Below, in pieces: positions 1-8,578 of a stretch of DNA of 64,000 nucleotides. A program made the position numbers and the translations under genes. Origin of the DNA: Paenibacillus_F sp047238265 (lineage in GTDB: Bacteria > Bacillota > Bacilli > Paenibacillales > NBRC-103111); contig NZ_JBDFMM010000001.1 in the NCBI RefSeq assembly GCF_047238265.1, positions 3,658,001-3,722,000 of the forward strand, written 5' to 3'. The notes beneath the pieces are model-generated. The model was not told the origin of the DNA. It was given only the letters and a program-made list of their open reading frames with translations, and did no database searches. Each line of letters begins with the position of its first letter. The stretch's first letter is position 1.

Positions 1-19
1 CAGAAGTAAATGCCAACGC

Positions 20-964
20 CTACAGAATCTGCGCAAACTTCGTTTCGGCCGTCGCTACGTCTCTTCTAAGCTGGGTTATCAGCTCATCGATGCCGTTAAA
101 CTTGCGCTCGGGACGCAGGTAATCGACAAATTCGACAAATACGGTGCTGCCGTAAATATCCTCGTCAAAGTCCAGCAGATGCACTTCGAGCGACATGACT
201 TCCCCGCTGTGGAAAGTCGGCTTCGTGCCGATGTTCATAACGGCCCGGTACCAGCTTCCTCCCACAAAAGCACGGACGGCGTAAACGCCGGAAGCGGGCA
301 CGAGGAAGTTCTCGGACATCTGCAGGTTTGCCGTAGGAAAACCGAGCTGACGGCCGCGCTTGTCGCCCGATACGACGACGCCGCGTATGCCGTAGCTTCT
401 GCCGAGCAGCTCGGAAGCCGCGGGAGGATGTCCGGAGAGCAGCGCCTCACGGATTGCCGTGGAGCTGACCTTGGCGCCGTTCATCCGATAGGGGCGGATC
501 ACCTCTACCGCAAAGCGGCCGTGGCCCAGTTCGCAGAGCGTGTCCGGAGTGCCCCGGCCTTTGTAGCCGAACGTAAAGTCGAATCCGACTACGACGGTTT
601 CAACGCCGAGCGCCTCCAGGACACGATCGACAAACTGCTGCGGAGAAGCCTGCATAAGCGCCGTATCGAACTTGAGCACATACGTGCAGTCGACGCCCAG
701 CTTCTCAAAGAGCTCCATCTTGTAAGAGGTCGGCGTCAGCAGCCGCGCATACTTCTCCTGGCCGAGCAGCTCCCGCGGATGCGGATCGAACGTCATGATC
801 GCGGCGGGGACTCCCAGCTCACGGGCATTTTCGACAGCGCGCTGGATAACTTCACGATGTCCGAGATGCACACCGTCGAAATCGCCGATGGCGATGACCT
901 TTTTACCGGCCAGCGGAAGAAGCTCCGCGTTTTCGATGGGATAAGACAAATGAATGGTTTGCAT
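20..964 (-). CDS. ribF: Bifunctional riboflavin kinase / FAD synthetase RibF
   Basis: Converts riboflavin to FMN and FMN to FAD in the cytoplasm. The 314-residue protein has the two usual domains: an N-terminal nucleotidyltransferase with the HxGH motif at residues 33-36 after GDFDGV, and a C-terminal flavokinase domain with GFPTANL near residue 208 and the NIGTKPTF segment. Length is normal for the family and the stop codon (TAG) lies inside the window. It is last in the translation-factor cluster, separated from truB by a hairpin with a T run, so it may be expressed partly on its own. I see no FMN riboswitch in the 100 bases upstream. The ATG at 964 is preceded by a GGTGA Shine-Dalgarno-like sequence. 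Confidence 0.96.
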   Translation of the reverse strand: MQTIHLSYPIENAELLPLAGKKVIAIGDFDGVHLGHREVIQRAVENARELGVPAAIMTFDPHPRELLGQEKYARLLTPTSYKMELFEKLGVDCTYVLKFDTALMQASPQQFVDRVLEALGVETVVVGFDFTFGYKGRGTPDTLCELGHGRFAVEVIRPYRMNGAKVSSTAIREALLSGHPPAASELLGRSYGIRGVVVSGDKRGRQLGFPTANLQMSENFLVPASGVYAVRAFVGGSWYRAVMNIGTKPTFHSGEVMSLEVHLLDFDEDIYGSTVFVEFVDYLRPERKFNGIDELITQLRRDVATAETKFAQIL

Positions 965-1009
965 GGGTACGAGTTCACCTACTATTCCTTGAACCGCTTT
1001 ATACCGCCA

Positions 1010-1058
1010 GGGGTTAAAAAGATTCCGGCCTTACCCCCTCAGGGTAGAGGGCCGGCTT
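1010..1058 (-). terminator. Rho-independent terminator between truB and ribF
   Basis: Read on the minus strand, arms GGCCGG (1050-1055) and CCGGCC (1025-1030) enclose an inner TACCC/GGGTA stem. The hairpin is followed by ATCTTTTTAACC. It lies directly after the truB stop, so it should end or attenuate the rimP-to-truB transcript before ribF. Confidence 0.65.
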
Positions 1059-1066
1059 ACTACATC

Positions 1067-2002
1067 CTAATTAAAAACTTTGATCGGGGCAAGATGTCCT
1101 TCGGCTTCATCCCAAGAGAAAAGACCGATAAACCGCTGATGGGGATCATACACACGAATGATTCCCTTCTGCTCCACCCCTGCCTCGCTGTTACCGCTGA
1201 TCTGCAGGGCGGGCGGCTGATGAAGCCTGACTTTGCGTCCCTGCAGAGCAAAAACGGACAGCTGCTCATTCAGCACGAGAGACGGCAAATAATCGACCGC
1301 CCGGTCCGCCTGAATGATCTTTGTATCCAGAAGGCCCTCCTCGCGCAAACGAGGGAGGTCTTCCAGCGCTACGCATTGTTCCAGTCCGATTCTTCCAGTG
1401 GAAGAACGGACCAGCTCCTTCATCGCGGCCGGAACCCCCAGGGCTTTCCCTATATCCACACATAAGGTGCGGATATAGGTGCCTTTGGAGCAGAGGACGC
1501 GGAAGCGGACTTCCGGATGTTCCCGGTTCAAGTCCAGTTCGAGCAGTTCAATCTCGTAAATGGTGACATTCCGGGCTTTACGCTCTACTTCGACGCCCGC
1601 TCTCGCCAGTTCATAGAGCCGCTTTCCGTCGACTTTCACGGCGGAGTACATCGGGGGAACCTGACTGATTTCCCCGACGAACGACTGGATGACGGAACGC
1701 ACCCTGTCTTCCGCTAGCTGAACGTGCGGAATTTCTTCCAGCACAGTCCCGCTCAGATCTTCGGTATCCGTAGCCAATCCAAAAACCACGGCTGCCTCAT
1801 ACTGTTTCGGCAGCTCCTGGATATACTCGACCATGCGGGTTGCACGGCCGATACAAAGCGGCAGCACGCCGGTAACCTCAGGATCAAGCGTACCGGTATG
1901 ACCGATCCGCTTAATCCCAAGAAAACGGCGCGCTTTCGCTACCACGTCGTGGGAAGTCATTCCCTTTGGCTTGAGGATTGGAAGTATTCCTTCTATCGTC
2001 AT
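1067..2002 (-). CDS. truB: tRNA pseudouridine(55) synthase TruB
   Basis: Isomerises U55 of the T-loop in tRNAs to pseudouridine. The 311-residue protein opens with GILPILKPKGMTSHDVV, and the catalytic Asp is D40 in the GHTGTLDPEVTG motif; the YELAR and GTYIRTL segments typical of TruB are present, with a short PUA-like C-terminus. Its ATG overlaps the TGA of nrnA by four bases (ATGA), which implies translational coupling. It is the last gene of the rimP-nusA-infB operon before a terminator. Confidence 0.96.
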   Translation of the reverse strand: MTIEGILPILKPKGMTSHDVVAKARRFLGIKRIGHTGTLDPEVTGVLPLCIGRATRMVEYIQELPKQYEAAVVFGLATDTEDLSGTVLEEIPHVQLAEDRVRSVIQSFVGEISQVPPMYSAVKVDGKRLYELARAGVEVERKARNVTIYEIELLELDLNREHPEVRFRVLCSKGTYIRTLCVDIGKALGVPAAMKELVRSSTGRIGLEQCVALEDLPRLREEGLLDTKIIQADRAVDYLPSLVLNEQLSVFALQGRKVRLHQPPALQISGNSEAGVEQKGIIRVYDPHQRFIGLFSWDEAEGHLAPIKVFN

Positions 2003-3012
2003 GGCAGTCTATTCCCTACTTCCTCTACAACCCGTCGGATGGCTTCCTCAATGGAGCCGTTAATCGTACAGCCCGCGGCGCGGATATGGCCTCCGCCTCC
2101 GAACGTCTGCGCGATCTGAGCCACATCTACCGCTCCCGCGGAGCGCAGGCTCACCTTAACCGCCGATTCATTTCTTTGTTTAAACAAGAGTCCGACTTCG
2201 ACTCCCTCGACATTGCGCGCGTAATTGACCAGCCCGTCCATATCTTCGTTGGTGGCGCCCGTCGCATCGATGACTTCGGTAGATACCGCAATCGTCGAAA
2301 TACGCCCATTTTTATGAAAGTCTAGCGTAGCGAGTCCCTGCTGAAGAATACGAATTTGCTGGAAGGTCATTCGCTCCAGGAAAGCTTCGGCGAGTTCCGC
2401 CCCTTTTACTCCCCATTCCAGGAGGTCCGCCGCCGTTTTCATCACTTTGGGCGTCGTGCTGGAATACCTGAAACCGCCCGTGTCAGTCAGCAGTCCCGTG
2501 TAAATACAGGTTCCGAAATCGATGTCCGCTTCCATTTCAAGGTGCCTGGATAAATCATAAATGATTTCAACGGTTGCAGCGGCGGAAGCCTGTATGACGG
2601 AACAACTTCCGAAACGGTCGTTTGTCGCATGATGATCGATATTGAGCAGCTTGGCATCGGGGGCAAATTTCTCGCTCACCCGTCCGATTCTTGCAAAATC
2701 GGCGCAATCCACGCTGATGATCGTATCATAGGACAAGTGATCGGGCAGTTGGGACAAAGTCCGAATGCCGTCAAACCCCCGGAGCCTGCTGAATTTCCCG
2801 GGTATGTCCCCTTCATTGGCAAGTGTATAGCGCTTTCCCATCCGGTCAAGCAGCCACGCAACGGCTAAAGTAGAGGAAATGGCATCCCCGTCCGGCTGGA
2901 CATGGGATACCACCAGGAAATCATTATGATCGTGCATGAATTGCTTTGCCGCCTCCAACTGCTCCAAATAGCTGCCGGAGGCGCCGCCGCCTATAAACTG
3001 GCCCGCCGTCAT
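1999..3012 (-). CDS. nrnA: DHH-family oligoribonuclease / pAp phosphatase NrnA
   Basis: Degrades short oligoribonucleotides (nanoRNA) and 3'-phosphoadenosine 5'-phosphate; manganese-dependent in characterised homologues. At 337 residues it shows HxxPDGDAI (H37, D41, D43), VDCAD (101-105), the DHH triad D126-H127-H128 and the C-terminal DHHA1 glycine motif GGGGHIRAAG. It overlaps rbfA and truB by ATGA junctions, so it is an integral member of the translation operon, taking the place where B. subtilis has ylxP-rbfA-truB. The first ATG is used; the first dozen residues are Gly/Ser-rich and poorly conserved in character, so a slightly later start is possible. Confidence 0.92.
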   Translation of the reverse strand: MTAGQFIGGGASGSYLEQLEAAKQFMHDHNDFLVVSHVQPDGDAISSTLAVAWLLDRMGKRYTLANEGDIPGKFSRLRGFDGIRTLSQLPDHLSYDTIISVDCADFARIGRVSEKFAPDAKLLNIDHHATNDRFGSCSVIQASAAATVEIIYDLSRHLEMEADIDFGTCIYTGLLTDTGGFRYSSTTPKVMKTAADLLEWGVKGAELAEAFLERMTFQQIRILQQGLATLDFHKNGRISTIAVSTEVIDATGATNEDMDGLVNYARNVEGVEVGLLFKQRNESAVKVSLRSAGAVDVAQIAQTFGGGGHIRAAGCTINGSIEEAIRRVVEEVGNRLP

Positions 3013-3365
3013 TCAGCGGATTTCCCATCGTTAAGATCATGAAGCAGACTTTCGATCCGGCTTCCGTAATCAATCGATGTGTCGAATTTAAAGATAAGCT
3101 CGGGTACTTTGCGCAGCCGGATTCTTTTGCCCAGTTCGGAACGGATATACCCGCTCGCACTGCTTAAGGCTTTCAAAGTTCCTTCCTTTTGCTCGTCCGT
3201 ACCAAGCACACTGAGATAAACTTTGGCCTGAGACAGATCATTCGTTACGTCAACCCCGGTTACCGTAAGAAATCCGATGCGGGGGTCTTTAATTTCGCTC
3301 TGCAAAATTTGGCTGATCTCTTTCTTGACCTGCTCCCCCACTCTGCCTACACGAACTCTAGCCAT
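3009..3365 (-). CDS. rbfA: Ribosome-binding factor A
   Basis: Small KH-fold protein that binds free 30S subunits and helps 16S rRNA 5'-end maturation. The 118 residues match the family length, beginning ARVRVGRVGEQVKKEISQIL and carrying DPRIGFLTVTGVDVTNDLSQAKVY. It starts six bases after the infB stop and overlaps nrnA, placing it inside the infB operon. Confidence 0.95.
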   Translation of the reverse strand: MARVRVGRVGEQVKKEISQILQSEIKDPRIGFLTVTGVDVTNDLSQAKVYLSVLGTDEQKEGTLKALSSASGYIRSELGKRIRLRKVPELIFKFDTSIDYGSRIESLLHDLNDGKSAE

Positions 3366-3371
3366 AGCTGA

Positions 3372-6128
3372 TCACCTCTCTACTGTTTCCATGACGAAGG
3401 CTTCGATAATGTCCCCTTCTTTAATATCATTGTATTTTTCCAGGGAAATACCGCACTCGTAGCCTTGCGCCACTTCTTTGGCGTCGTCTTTGAAGCGTTT
3501 CAGCGCGTCCACTTTACCTTCGTAGACTACGATGTTGCTGCGAAGCAGACGAACTTCCGCGTTACGCGCGATTTTGCCGGAGGTAACCATACAACCCGCA
3601 ATGGTGCCCACGCCCGTAATTTTGAAGGTGTTGCGGACTTCCGCATGCCCGATAATGTTTTCTTTGAAAATCGGATCGAGCATACCCTTCATGGCTTGTT
3701 CAATTTCTTCAATCACATTGTAGATGATCCGGTGCAGACGAATGTCTACTTTCTCCTGATCCGCCGTTACTTGAGCGGCAGGCTCCGGACGAACGTTGAA
3801 GCCGATAATAATGGCGTTGGAAGCCGATGCCAGAATGATATCGGATTCGGTGATGGCACCTACGCCCGTGTGAATCATCTTCACGCGCACGCCTTCCACT
3901 TCGATTTTCTCGAGGGAGCCGCGCAGCGCTTCAAGAGACCCTTGAACGTCCGCTTTGATGATCACGTTCAGATCTTTAATTTCACCGTCTTTGATGTGCT
4001 TATACAGGTCATCCAGCGTAACGCGGGAATTCGCCGTAAGCTCGGACTGGCGGAGCGTGATCGAACGCTTCTCGGCAATATCGCGCGCTTTGCGCTCGTC
4101 TTCGAAGGCAAGCAGCGGATCTCCCGCCTGTGGAACCTCCGTAAGGCCGGTAATTTCAACCGGAGTCGAAGGACCCGCTTCTTTGAGACGTTTGCCCTTA
4201 TCATTTACCATTGCGCGGACACGGCCGAAACATACGCCCGCAACAAAGCTGTCGCCGACTTTGAGCGTACCGTGCTGTACGAGAATACGGGCTACAGGAC
4301 CGCGTCCTTTATCCAGCTCCGCTTCGATAACCGTACCTCTGGCGCGCTTATCCGGATTTGCTTTATATTCCTGAACCTCAGCCACGAGAAGAATCATTTC
4401 AAGCAGGTTTTCCAGCCCGATCCGCTGTTTGGCCGAAACTTCGCAGAAGATCGTGTCGCCGCCCCACTCTTCCGGTACGAGTTCATACTCGGTAAGAGCT
4501 TGTTTGATTTTCTCCACATTGGCTTCCGGCTTATCGATTTTGTTAACCGCCACGATAATCGGCACGCCGGCCGCTTTCGCGTGGGCAATCGCCTCGACGG
4601 TTTGCGGCATAACGCCGTCATCCGCCGCTACCACGATAATCGTGATGTCGGTCACCTGAGCGCCGCGTGCACGCATGGTCGTGAAAGCTTCATGGCCCGG
4701 GGTATCCAGGAACGTGATTTTCTTGCCGTTCGCTTCAACCTGGTAGGCCCCGATATGCTGGGTAATTCCGCCCGCTTCGCCTTCCGTCACACTAGTATGT
4801 CGGATCGCGTCAAGAAGGGTGGTTTTACCATGGTCAACGTGACCCATGATCGTAACGACCGGAGGACGTTCTTTCAGATCCGCCTCATCGTCCACTTCTT
4901 CTTCCAGTTCGAAACGGTCGTCTTCGACGCGGATCTTCAGATCCACTTCGACATTGTATTCTCCGGCTACGAGTTGAATCGTATCGAGATCAAGTTCCTG
5001 GTTGATGGTTGCCATTACGCCAAGGAACAAGAGCTTCTTGATAACTTCGGAAACGTCCTTGTGGAGAAGTTTCGCGAGTTCACCGACGGTCATTGCGCCG
5101 CGCACAATAATTTTCTTCGGTGTGTTATCGATCTTCTCTTTCCTGACCATCGGCTCTTGACCGCGTCCGCGCCCGTTATTGCGCCCGCCGCGGTTGTTGC
5201 CGCCACGGTTGCCTGCGCCGCCGCGTCCGCCGCGTCCGTCGTCGTAACGGCTGGATTTGCTGCGGTCGTCGCGGTTGCCGCCTTGTCTGTTATCGCCCGT
5301 ACGCTGACCGCCGCGGCCCGCATCCGTACCCGCAGCCGGACGTCCGTCCGTTCTGCGAGGCGCTTGGCCCGGTCTTGCGCCGGCACCGGCAGATCCGCCA
5401 CGGTTGAAACCGCCGCCTTGACCGCCGCCCCCCTGAGGACGCTGACCGCCGCCGCTGCCGCCTTGAGGTCCGCGGTTGAAACCGCCGCCCTGGCCGCCTG
5501 ACGGACGCTGACCGCCGCCGCCTTGACCGCCGCTGCGCGGTGCGCCGCCTTGGCCTTGCGGACGCTGACCGCCCTGCGGACGGCCTTGACCGCCGCTTTG
5601 CGGCCCGCGGTTGTATCCGCCCTGGCCGCCTTGCGGACGCTGTCCGCCGCCTTGGCCGCCGCTGCGCGGTGCGCCTTGGCCTTGCGGACGATCGCCGCGC
5701 GGCGCGCCCGTTCTTCCGTCTCCGCTCGGACGCGGTGCACGGTTATCCTGGGAGCCTTGCGGACGTGCTTCCGCAGCCGGACGCTCCTCTTTCTTCGCTT
5801 GCTCGGACCCCGTTTGTTGCACAGGCTGCTTAGCGCTTACCTCTGCTCTAGGGTTGGACTGTTTGTCTTGTTTGGGTTGATTTGAATTTGGACTCACGTT
5901 ACCTCCATCTGACCCTGCCCGTTTGGCAGCCGCATTGGCTTTAATGTCACGGAAAAACTTTTCTACGCTGCTGACCGCATTGTTTTCCATCACGCTCATG
6001 TGGTTGTTGACGGGTATATTCAAACGCTTCAGGATCGTTATAATTTCCTTGCTGCTCATATTCAAAGATTTGGCATATTCATAAACCCGAAGTTTATCCT
6101 TAGGATCTTGTTTATTTGTCAAACCCAT
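3372..6128 (-). CDS. infB: Translation initiation factor IF-2 with expanded Gly/Arg/Gln linker
   Basis: GTPase that brings initiator fMet-tRNA to the 30S subunit and promotes subunit joining. It has an IF2_N domain at residues 1-55, then a very long low-complexity linker (about residues 65-330) made of Q/G/R/P units such as GGQRPQGQGG. A second IF2_N domain (about 335-395) follows, then the GTPase domain with GHVDHGKT near residue 430, DTPGHEAF and NKID, and the C-terminal beta-barrel domains. At 918 residues it is about 200 longer than the B. subtilis protein, the excess being in the linker. The start ATG follows a GGAGGTGA Shine-Dalgarno sequence. Position behind ylxQ is the classical operon order. 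Confidence 0.97.
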   Translation of the reverse strand: MGLTNKQDPKDKLRVYEYAKSLNMSSKEIITILKRLNIPVNNHMSVMENNAVSSVEKFFRDIKANAAAKRAGSDGGNVSPNSNQPKQDKQSNPRAEVSAKQPVQQTGSEQAKKEERPAAEARPQGSQDNRAPRPSGDGRTGAPRGDRPQGQGAPRSGGQGGGQRPQGGQGGYNRGPQSGGQGRPQGGQRPQGQGGAPRSGGQGGGGQRPSGGQGGGFNRGPQGGSGGGQRPQGGGGQGGGFNRGGSAGAGARPGQAPRRTDGRPAAGTDAGRGGQRTGDNRQGGNRDDRSKSSRYDDGRGGRGGAGNRGGNNRGGRNNGRGRGQEPMVRKEKIDNTPKKIIVRGAMTVGELAKLLHKDVSEVIKKLLFLGVMATINQELDLDTIQLVAGEYNVEVDLKIRVEDDRFELEEEVDDEADLKERPPVVTIMGHVDHGKTTLLDAIRHTSVTEGEAGGITQHIGAYQVEANGKKITFLDTPGHEAFTTMRARGAQVTDITIIVVAADDGVMPQTVEAIAHAKAAGVPIIVAVNKIDKPEANVEKIKQALTEYELVPEEWGGDTIFCEVSAKQRIGLENLLEMILLVAEVQEYKANPDKRARGTVIEAELDKGRGPVARILVQHGTLKVGDSFVAGVCFGRVRAMVNDKGKRLKEAGPSTPVEITGLTEVPQAGDPLLAFEDERKARDIAEKRSITLRQSELTANSRVTLDDLYKHIKDGEIKDLNVIIKADVQGSLEALRGSLEKIEVEGVRVKMIHTGVGAITESDIILASASNAIIIGFNVRPEPAAQVTADQEKVDIRLHRIIYNVIEEIEQAMKGMLDPIFKENIIGHAEVRNTFKITGVGTIAGCMVTSGKIARNAEVRLLRSNIVVYEGKVDALKRFKDDAKEVAQGYECGISLEKYNDIKEGDIIEAFVMETVER

Positions 6129-6141
6129 TCACCTCCGGAGG

Positions 6142-6444
6142 TTATACCCGATACTTTTTCAGCATCCGGGCGAAGCCGTCGTCAACGACGGCAATCGTGA
6201 CTCGAGCTTCCTTCCCTATGCTGGAACCAAGTTCCTCACGGTTGCCCAGGACCAGCAAAGGTACGTCGTATGAACGGCATTTGTCCTGAAACTTCTTGCT
6301 TGTATTGTCAGCCGCATCTTCCGCCAGAATGACAAGCTTCGCATCACCGGAGCGGATAGCTTTCAGCACGCTCTCTTCTCCGGTAACGAGTTTACCTGCC
6401 CTCATGGCGAGACCTAAGTTTGAAAAATAATTTTTATTCGTCAT
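6142..6444 (-). CDS. ylxQ: YlxQ, L7Ae-family RNA-binding protein
   Basis: About 100 residues of the L7Ae/L30e/Gadd45 fold, a kink-turn RNA binder found between nusA and infB in most Bacillota; its exact role is unsettled. Characteristic are FSNLGLAMRAGKLVTGEE at the start and LVILAEDAADNTSKKFQDKC in the middle, close to the B. subtilis protein. I chose the ATG at 6444 (MTNKNYF) because upstream in-frame codons lie within ylxR and lack homology; this gives an 11-base overlap with ylxR. Also known as rplGA. Confidence 0.88.
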   Translation of the reverse strand: MTNKNYFSNLGLAMRAGKLVTGEESVLKAIRSGDAKLVILAEDAADNTSKKFQDKCRSYDVPLLVLGNREELGSSIGKEARVTIAVVDDGFARMLKKYRV

Positions 6445-6745
6445 CGTCCATCCCATCTTTGCCCGCTTGGAATTCTTCTTCCACCTGGATAAAATCCTGT
6501 TCAAGCTGATCGTAAATGGGAGCGCCCACCGCTTGCTTCAACGCACGGTCCAGCGCTTTGGATTTTTTGGCAAGCCTGAAGCAAGCCACTTTACCGCACA
6601 AATAAGCGCCTCTGCCCGATTTTTTGCCTTTCAGATCGATTTGGATCTCCCCTTCGGGGGTACGAACGACCCGAATCAATTCCTTCTTCGGCATCATTTC
6701 CTGGCAGGCCACGCATTTGCGCAACGGTATTTTCCGCTGTTTCAC
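6434..6745 (-). CDS. rnpM: YlxR / RnpM, RNase P-modulating protein
   Basis: DUF448 protein that binds RNA; the B. subtilis homologue was reported to bind and modulate RNase P. The 103 residues carry the family signature IPLRKCVACQEMMPKKELIRVVR and the GRGAYLC motif near residue 45. The start is GTG, preceded by GAGG. It lies between nusA and ylxQ, overlapping the latter. The last 25 residues form an acidic tail, longer than in many homologues. Confidence 0.9.
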   Translation of the reverse strand: MKQRKIPLRKCVACQEMMPKKELIRVVRTPEGEIQIDLKGKKSGRGAYLCGKVACFRLAKKSKALDRALKQAVGAPIYDQLEQDFIQVEEEFQAGKDGMDDDE

Positions 6746-6771
6746 GTCATCCTCACCTCGCCCCGCCGGCG

Positions 6772-7869
6772 TCAGTCAAAGCTGACGGAATCTTGATGCA
6801 TTTCCTCGATCTGCGTTCTCGGACGGCCGTATTCCTGCTCCGCCTGCGCCTCGCTCTTGATGTCGATTTTCCAGCAGGTAAGCTTGGCGGCCAAACGCGC
6901 GTTCTGTCCTTTGATTCCGATTGCCAGCGAAAGCTGATAATCCGGAACGATGACGCGGGCCATCTTCTCGTTCTCGAACACGTTGACTTCAAGCACCTTC
7001 GAAGGGCTGAGCGCGTTAGCGACGTACTCTTCCACGCTCTCCATCCAGCGCACGATGTCGATCTTCTCGCCGCGCAGTTCGCCGACGATCGTCTGGACGC
7101 GAAGTCCTTTCGGACCTACGCAGGAACCGACGGGATCCACCTCGGTATTGCGGGAATGCACGGCGATCTTGGAACGGAAGCCGGCCTCTCTCGCAACGGA
7201 CTTGATTTCTACGACGCCCTCGTAGATTTCTGGAACTTCCAGCTCGAAAAGGCGCTTGAGTAGCCCCGGATGTGTACGGGACAAAATGATTTGGGGACCT
7301 TTTGTCGTGTTTTCCACTTTGGTAATGTACGCTTTAACGCGCTCGCCTTGTTTAAACTTCTCGTTAGGCATTACCTCGGTCAGAGGAAGAACGGCTTCCA
7401 CCTTGCCAAGATCGATATAATAATGGCGCTGATCCTGACGCTGCACGATTCCCGTAACGATATCTTCTTCTTTCTCGATAAAAGCATTGTAAATAAGTCC
7501 ACGCTCGGCTTCGCGGATGCGCTGCGTCACAACCTGCTTGGCGGTCTGTGCCGCAATACGTCCGAAGTCGCGCGGTGTAACCTCGATCTCTACAATATCG
7601 TCCATCGTATAATTCTGGTTGATTTCCCGCGCGGCATGCAGCGAGATCTCCAGCCTCGGATCCAGCACTTCCTCCACGACGGTTTTGCGTGCGTAGACGC
7701 GGATGGTGCCGGTTTGCCGATTAATATCCACGCGCACGTTCTGCGCTGTGTTAAAGTTGCGTTTATAGCTGGAAATCATCGCGGCTTCAATCGCATCAAT
7801 CAGCAAGTCCTTGGAAATGCCTTTCTCTCTTTCGATTTCAGCCAACGCTTCGATAAAATCCATGTTCAT
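6772..7869 (-). CDS. nusA: Transcription termination/antitermination factor NusA
   Basis: Binds RNA polymerase and nascent RNA, controlling pausing and intrinsic termination. The 365-residue protein has the N-terminal RNAP-binding domain (SKDLLIDAIEAAMISSYKRN), an S1 domain (about 135-200) and two KH domains, with VGSCVGPKGLRVQTI in the first and SLAIGIKGQNARLAAKL in the second. It ends shortly after the KH domains, as in Bacillus, without the acidic repeats of E. coli NusA. It follows rimP in the same transcript, whose leader carries a likely NusA-dependent attenuator. Confidence 0.97.
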   Translation of the reverse strand: MNMDFIEALAEIEREKGISKDLLIDAIEAAMISSYKRNFNTAQNVRVDINRQTGTIRVYARKTVVEEVLDPRLEISLHAAREINQNYTMDDIVEIEVTPRDFGRIAAQTAKQVVTQRIREAERGLIYNAFIEKEEDIVTGIVQRQDQRHYYIDLGKVEAVLPLTEVMPNEKFKQGERVKAYITKVENTTKGPQIILSRTHPGLLKRLFELEVPEIYEGVVEIKSVAREAGFRSKIAVHSRNTEVDPVGSCVGPKGLRVQTIVGELRGEKIDIVRWMESVEEYVANALSPSKVLEVNVFENEKMARVIVPDYQLSLAIGIKGQNARLAAKLTCWKIDIKSEAQAEQEYGRPRTQIEEMHQDSVSFD

Positions 7870-7917
7870 TTGAACCGAGTTCCCCCTTTCAATGGTTCGC
7901 AGACGCGGATAACCGCG

Positions 7918-8376
7918 TCAGAATACGATGGCAAGCCTCGCGCTGGCCACTTTGCTGTATGGAATGGCGCTGCGTTTCTTCGGGGTTTGCACAACAAGCT
8001 CCTCTCCGTCAAACGACAGAAGCTCACCTTCGAATTCCTTGCTATTGTCAATTGGCTCGTATGTAGTTACAAATACATGTTTGCCAACAGCCTTCTTAAT
8101 GTCTTCCGGTTTCTTAAGCGGCCTCTCGGCACCCGGTGAAGAGACTTCCAGGAAATAAGCCGTCGGAACCGGATCGTTCTCATCAAGCTTCGAGCTTAAG
8201 AATTCGCTGATGCGGCCGCAATCGTCGATGTCGATGCCGCCTTCTTTGTCTACGAATACACGGAGAAACCAGTTGCTTCCTTCCTTCACGTATTCGATGT
8301 CGACCAGCTCAAAGCCTTGCTCGTTCAAATAATCCAGCAGCATATCTTCCACGACGGATTTAATTGGTGAATTCAT
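7918..8376 (-). CDS. rimP: Ribosome maturation factor RimP
   Basis: Needed for efficient 30S subunit maturation. The 152 residues show the alpha/beta N-terminal domain (FELVDIEYVKEGSNWFLRVF followed by DKEGGIDIDDC) and a C-terminal Sm-like domain ending in YSKVASARLAIVF. The start at the ATG 8376 (MNSPIKSVV) was preferred over an upstream in-frame codon at 8424 because residues before it lack family character. First gene of the rimP-nusA-rnpM-ylxQ-infB-rbfA-nrnA-truB operon. Confidence 0.94.
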   Translation of the reverse strand: MNSPIKSVVEDMLLDYLNEQGFELVDIEYVKEGSNWFLRVFVDKEGGIDIDDCGRISEFLSSKLDENDPVPTAYFLEVSSPGAERPLKKPEDIKKAVGKHVFVTTYEPIDNSKEFEGELLSFDGEELVVQTPKKRSAIPYSKVASARLAIVF

Positions 8377-8431
8377 AGGTTTTCTCTCTACCCTCCTGTA
8401 TGACCTTCCCGGTGAACCTGCCAAAAAGTCT

Positions 8432-8464
8432 TAGCAAAATGTAAAGAGTGGGTTTCCCCACTCT
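8432..8464 (-). terminator. Leader attenuator hairpin upstream of rimP-nusA
   Basis: On the minus strand the arms AGAGTGGG (complement of 8457-8464) and CCCACTCT (complement of 8445-8452) form a perfect 8-bp stem closed by a GAAA tetraloop, followed by TTTACATTTT. It lies downstream of the promoter and upstream of rimP, so it interrupts the operon's own leader. B. subtilis NusA is reported to autoregulate by NusA-dependent termination in the equivalent leader; the broken U tract fits that class. Confidence 0.65.
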
Positions 8465-8502
8465 CCGGTTCACAGTCGATATCCTCATTATTGCCAAGAA
8501 AA

Positions 8503-8532
8503 ATTATACCATAACCGTCTAAAGGTTGACAA
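8503..8532 (-). promoter_or_regulatory. SigA-type promoter of the rimP-nusA-infB operon
   Basis: Minus-strand -35 TTGTCA (8527-8532) and -10 TATAAT (8503-8508) separated by 18 bases, with TGG directly before the -10 (extended -10). Expected start of transcription is near 8496, giving a leader of about 120 bases that contains the attenuator hairpin. A small dyad (AGTAAG/CTTACT, 8534-8550) abuts the -35 on its upstream side. Confidence 0.75.
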
Positions 8533-8578
8533 TAGTAAGAAAAACTTACTCACCTTGTCACAAAGCGCTCCGCGCCTT

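Noticed and set aside
965..1066. FMN riboswitch upstream of ribF
   Set aside because: The gap is only about 100 bases and contains a simple terminator hairpin, without RFN element sequences.
3465..5501. 678-codon open frame on the plus strand opposite infB
   Set aside because: It mirrors the infB codons, is rich in Arg/Ala/Phe/His in the manner of antisense frames, has no homology I recognise and no ribosome binding site. infB itself is certain.
5090..5740. 216-codon minus-strand frame overlapping infB in another frame
   Set aside because: Generated by the repeat-rich linker; made almost only of Ala, Arg, Val and Lys.
5160..5770. CRISPR-like repeats in the infB region
   Set aside because: The repeats are in-frame codon repeats of a Gly/Arg/Gln linker without spacers or regular unit length.
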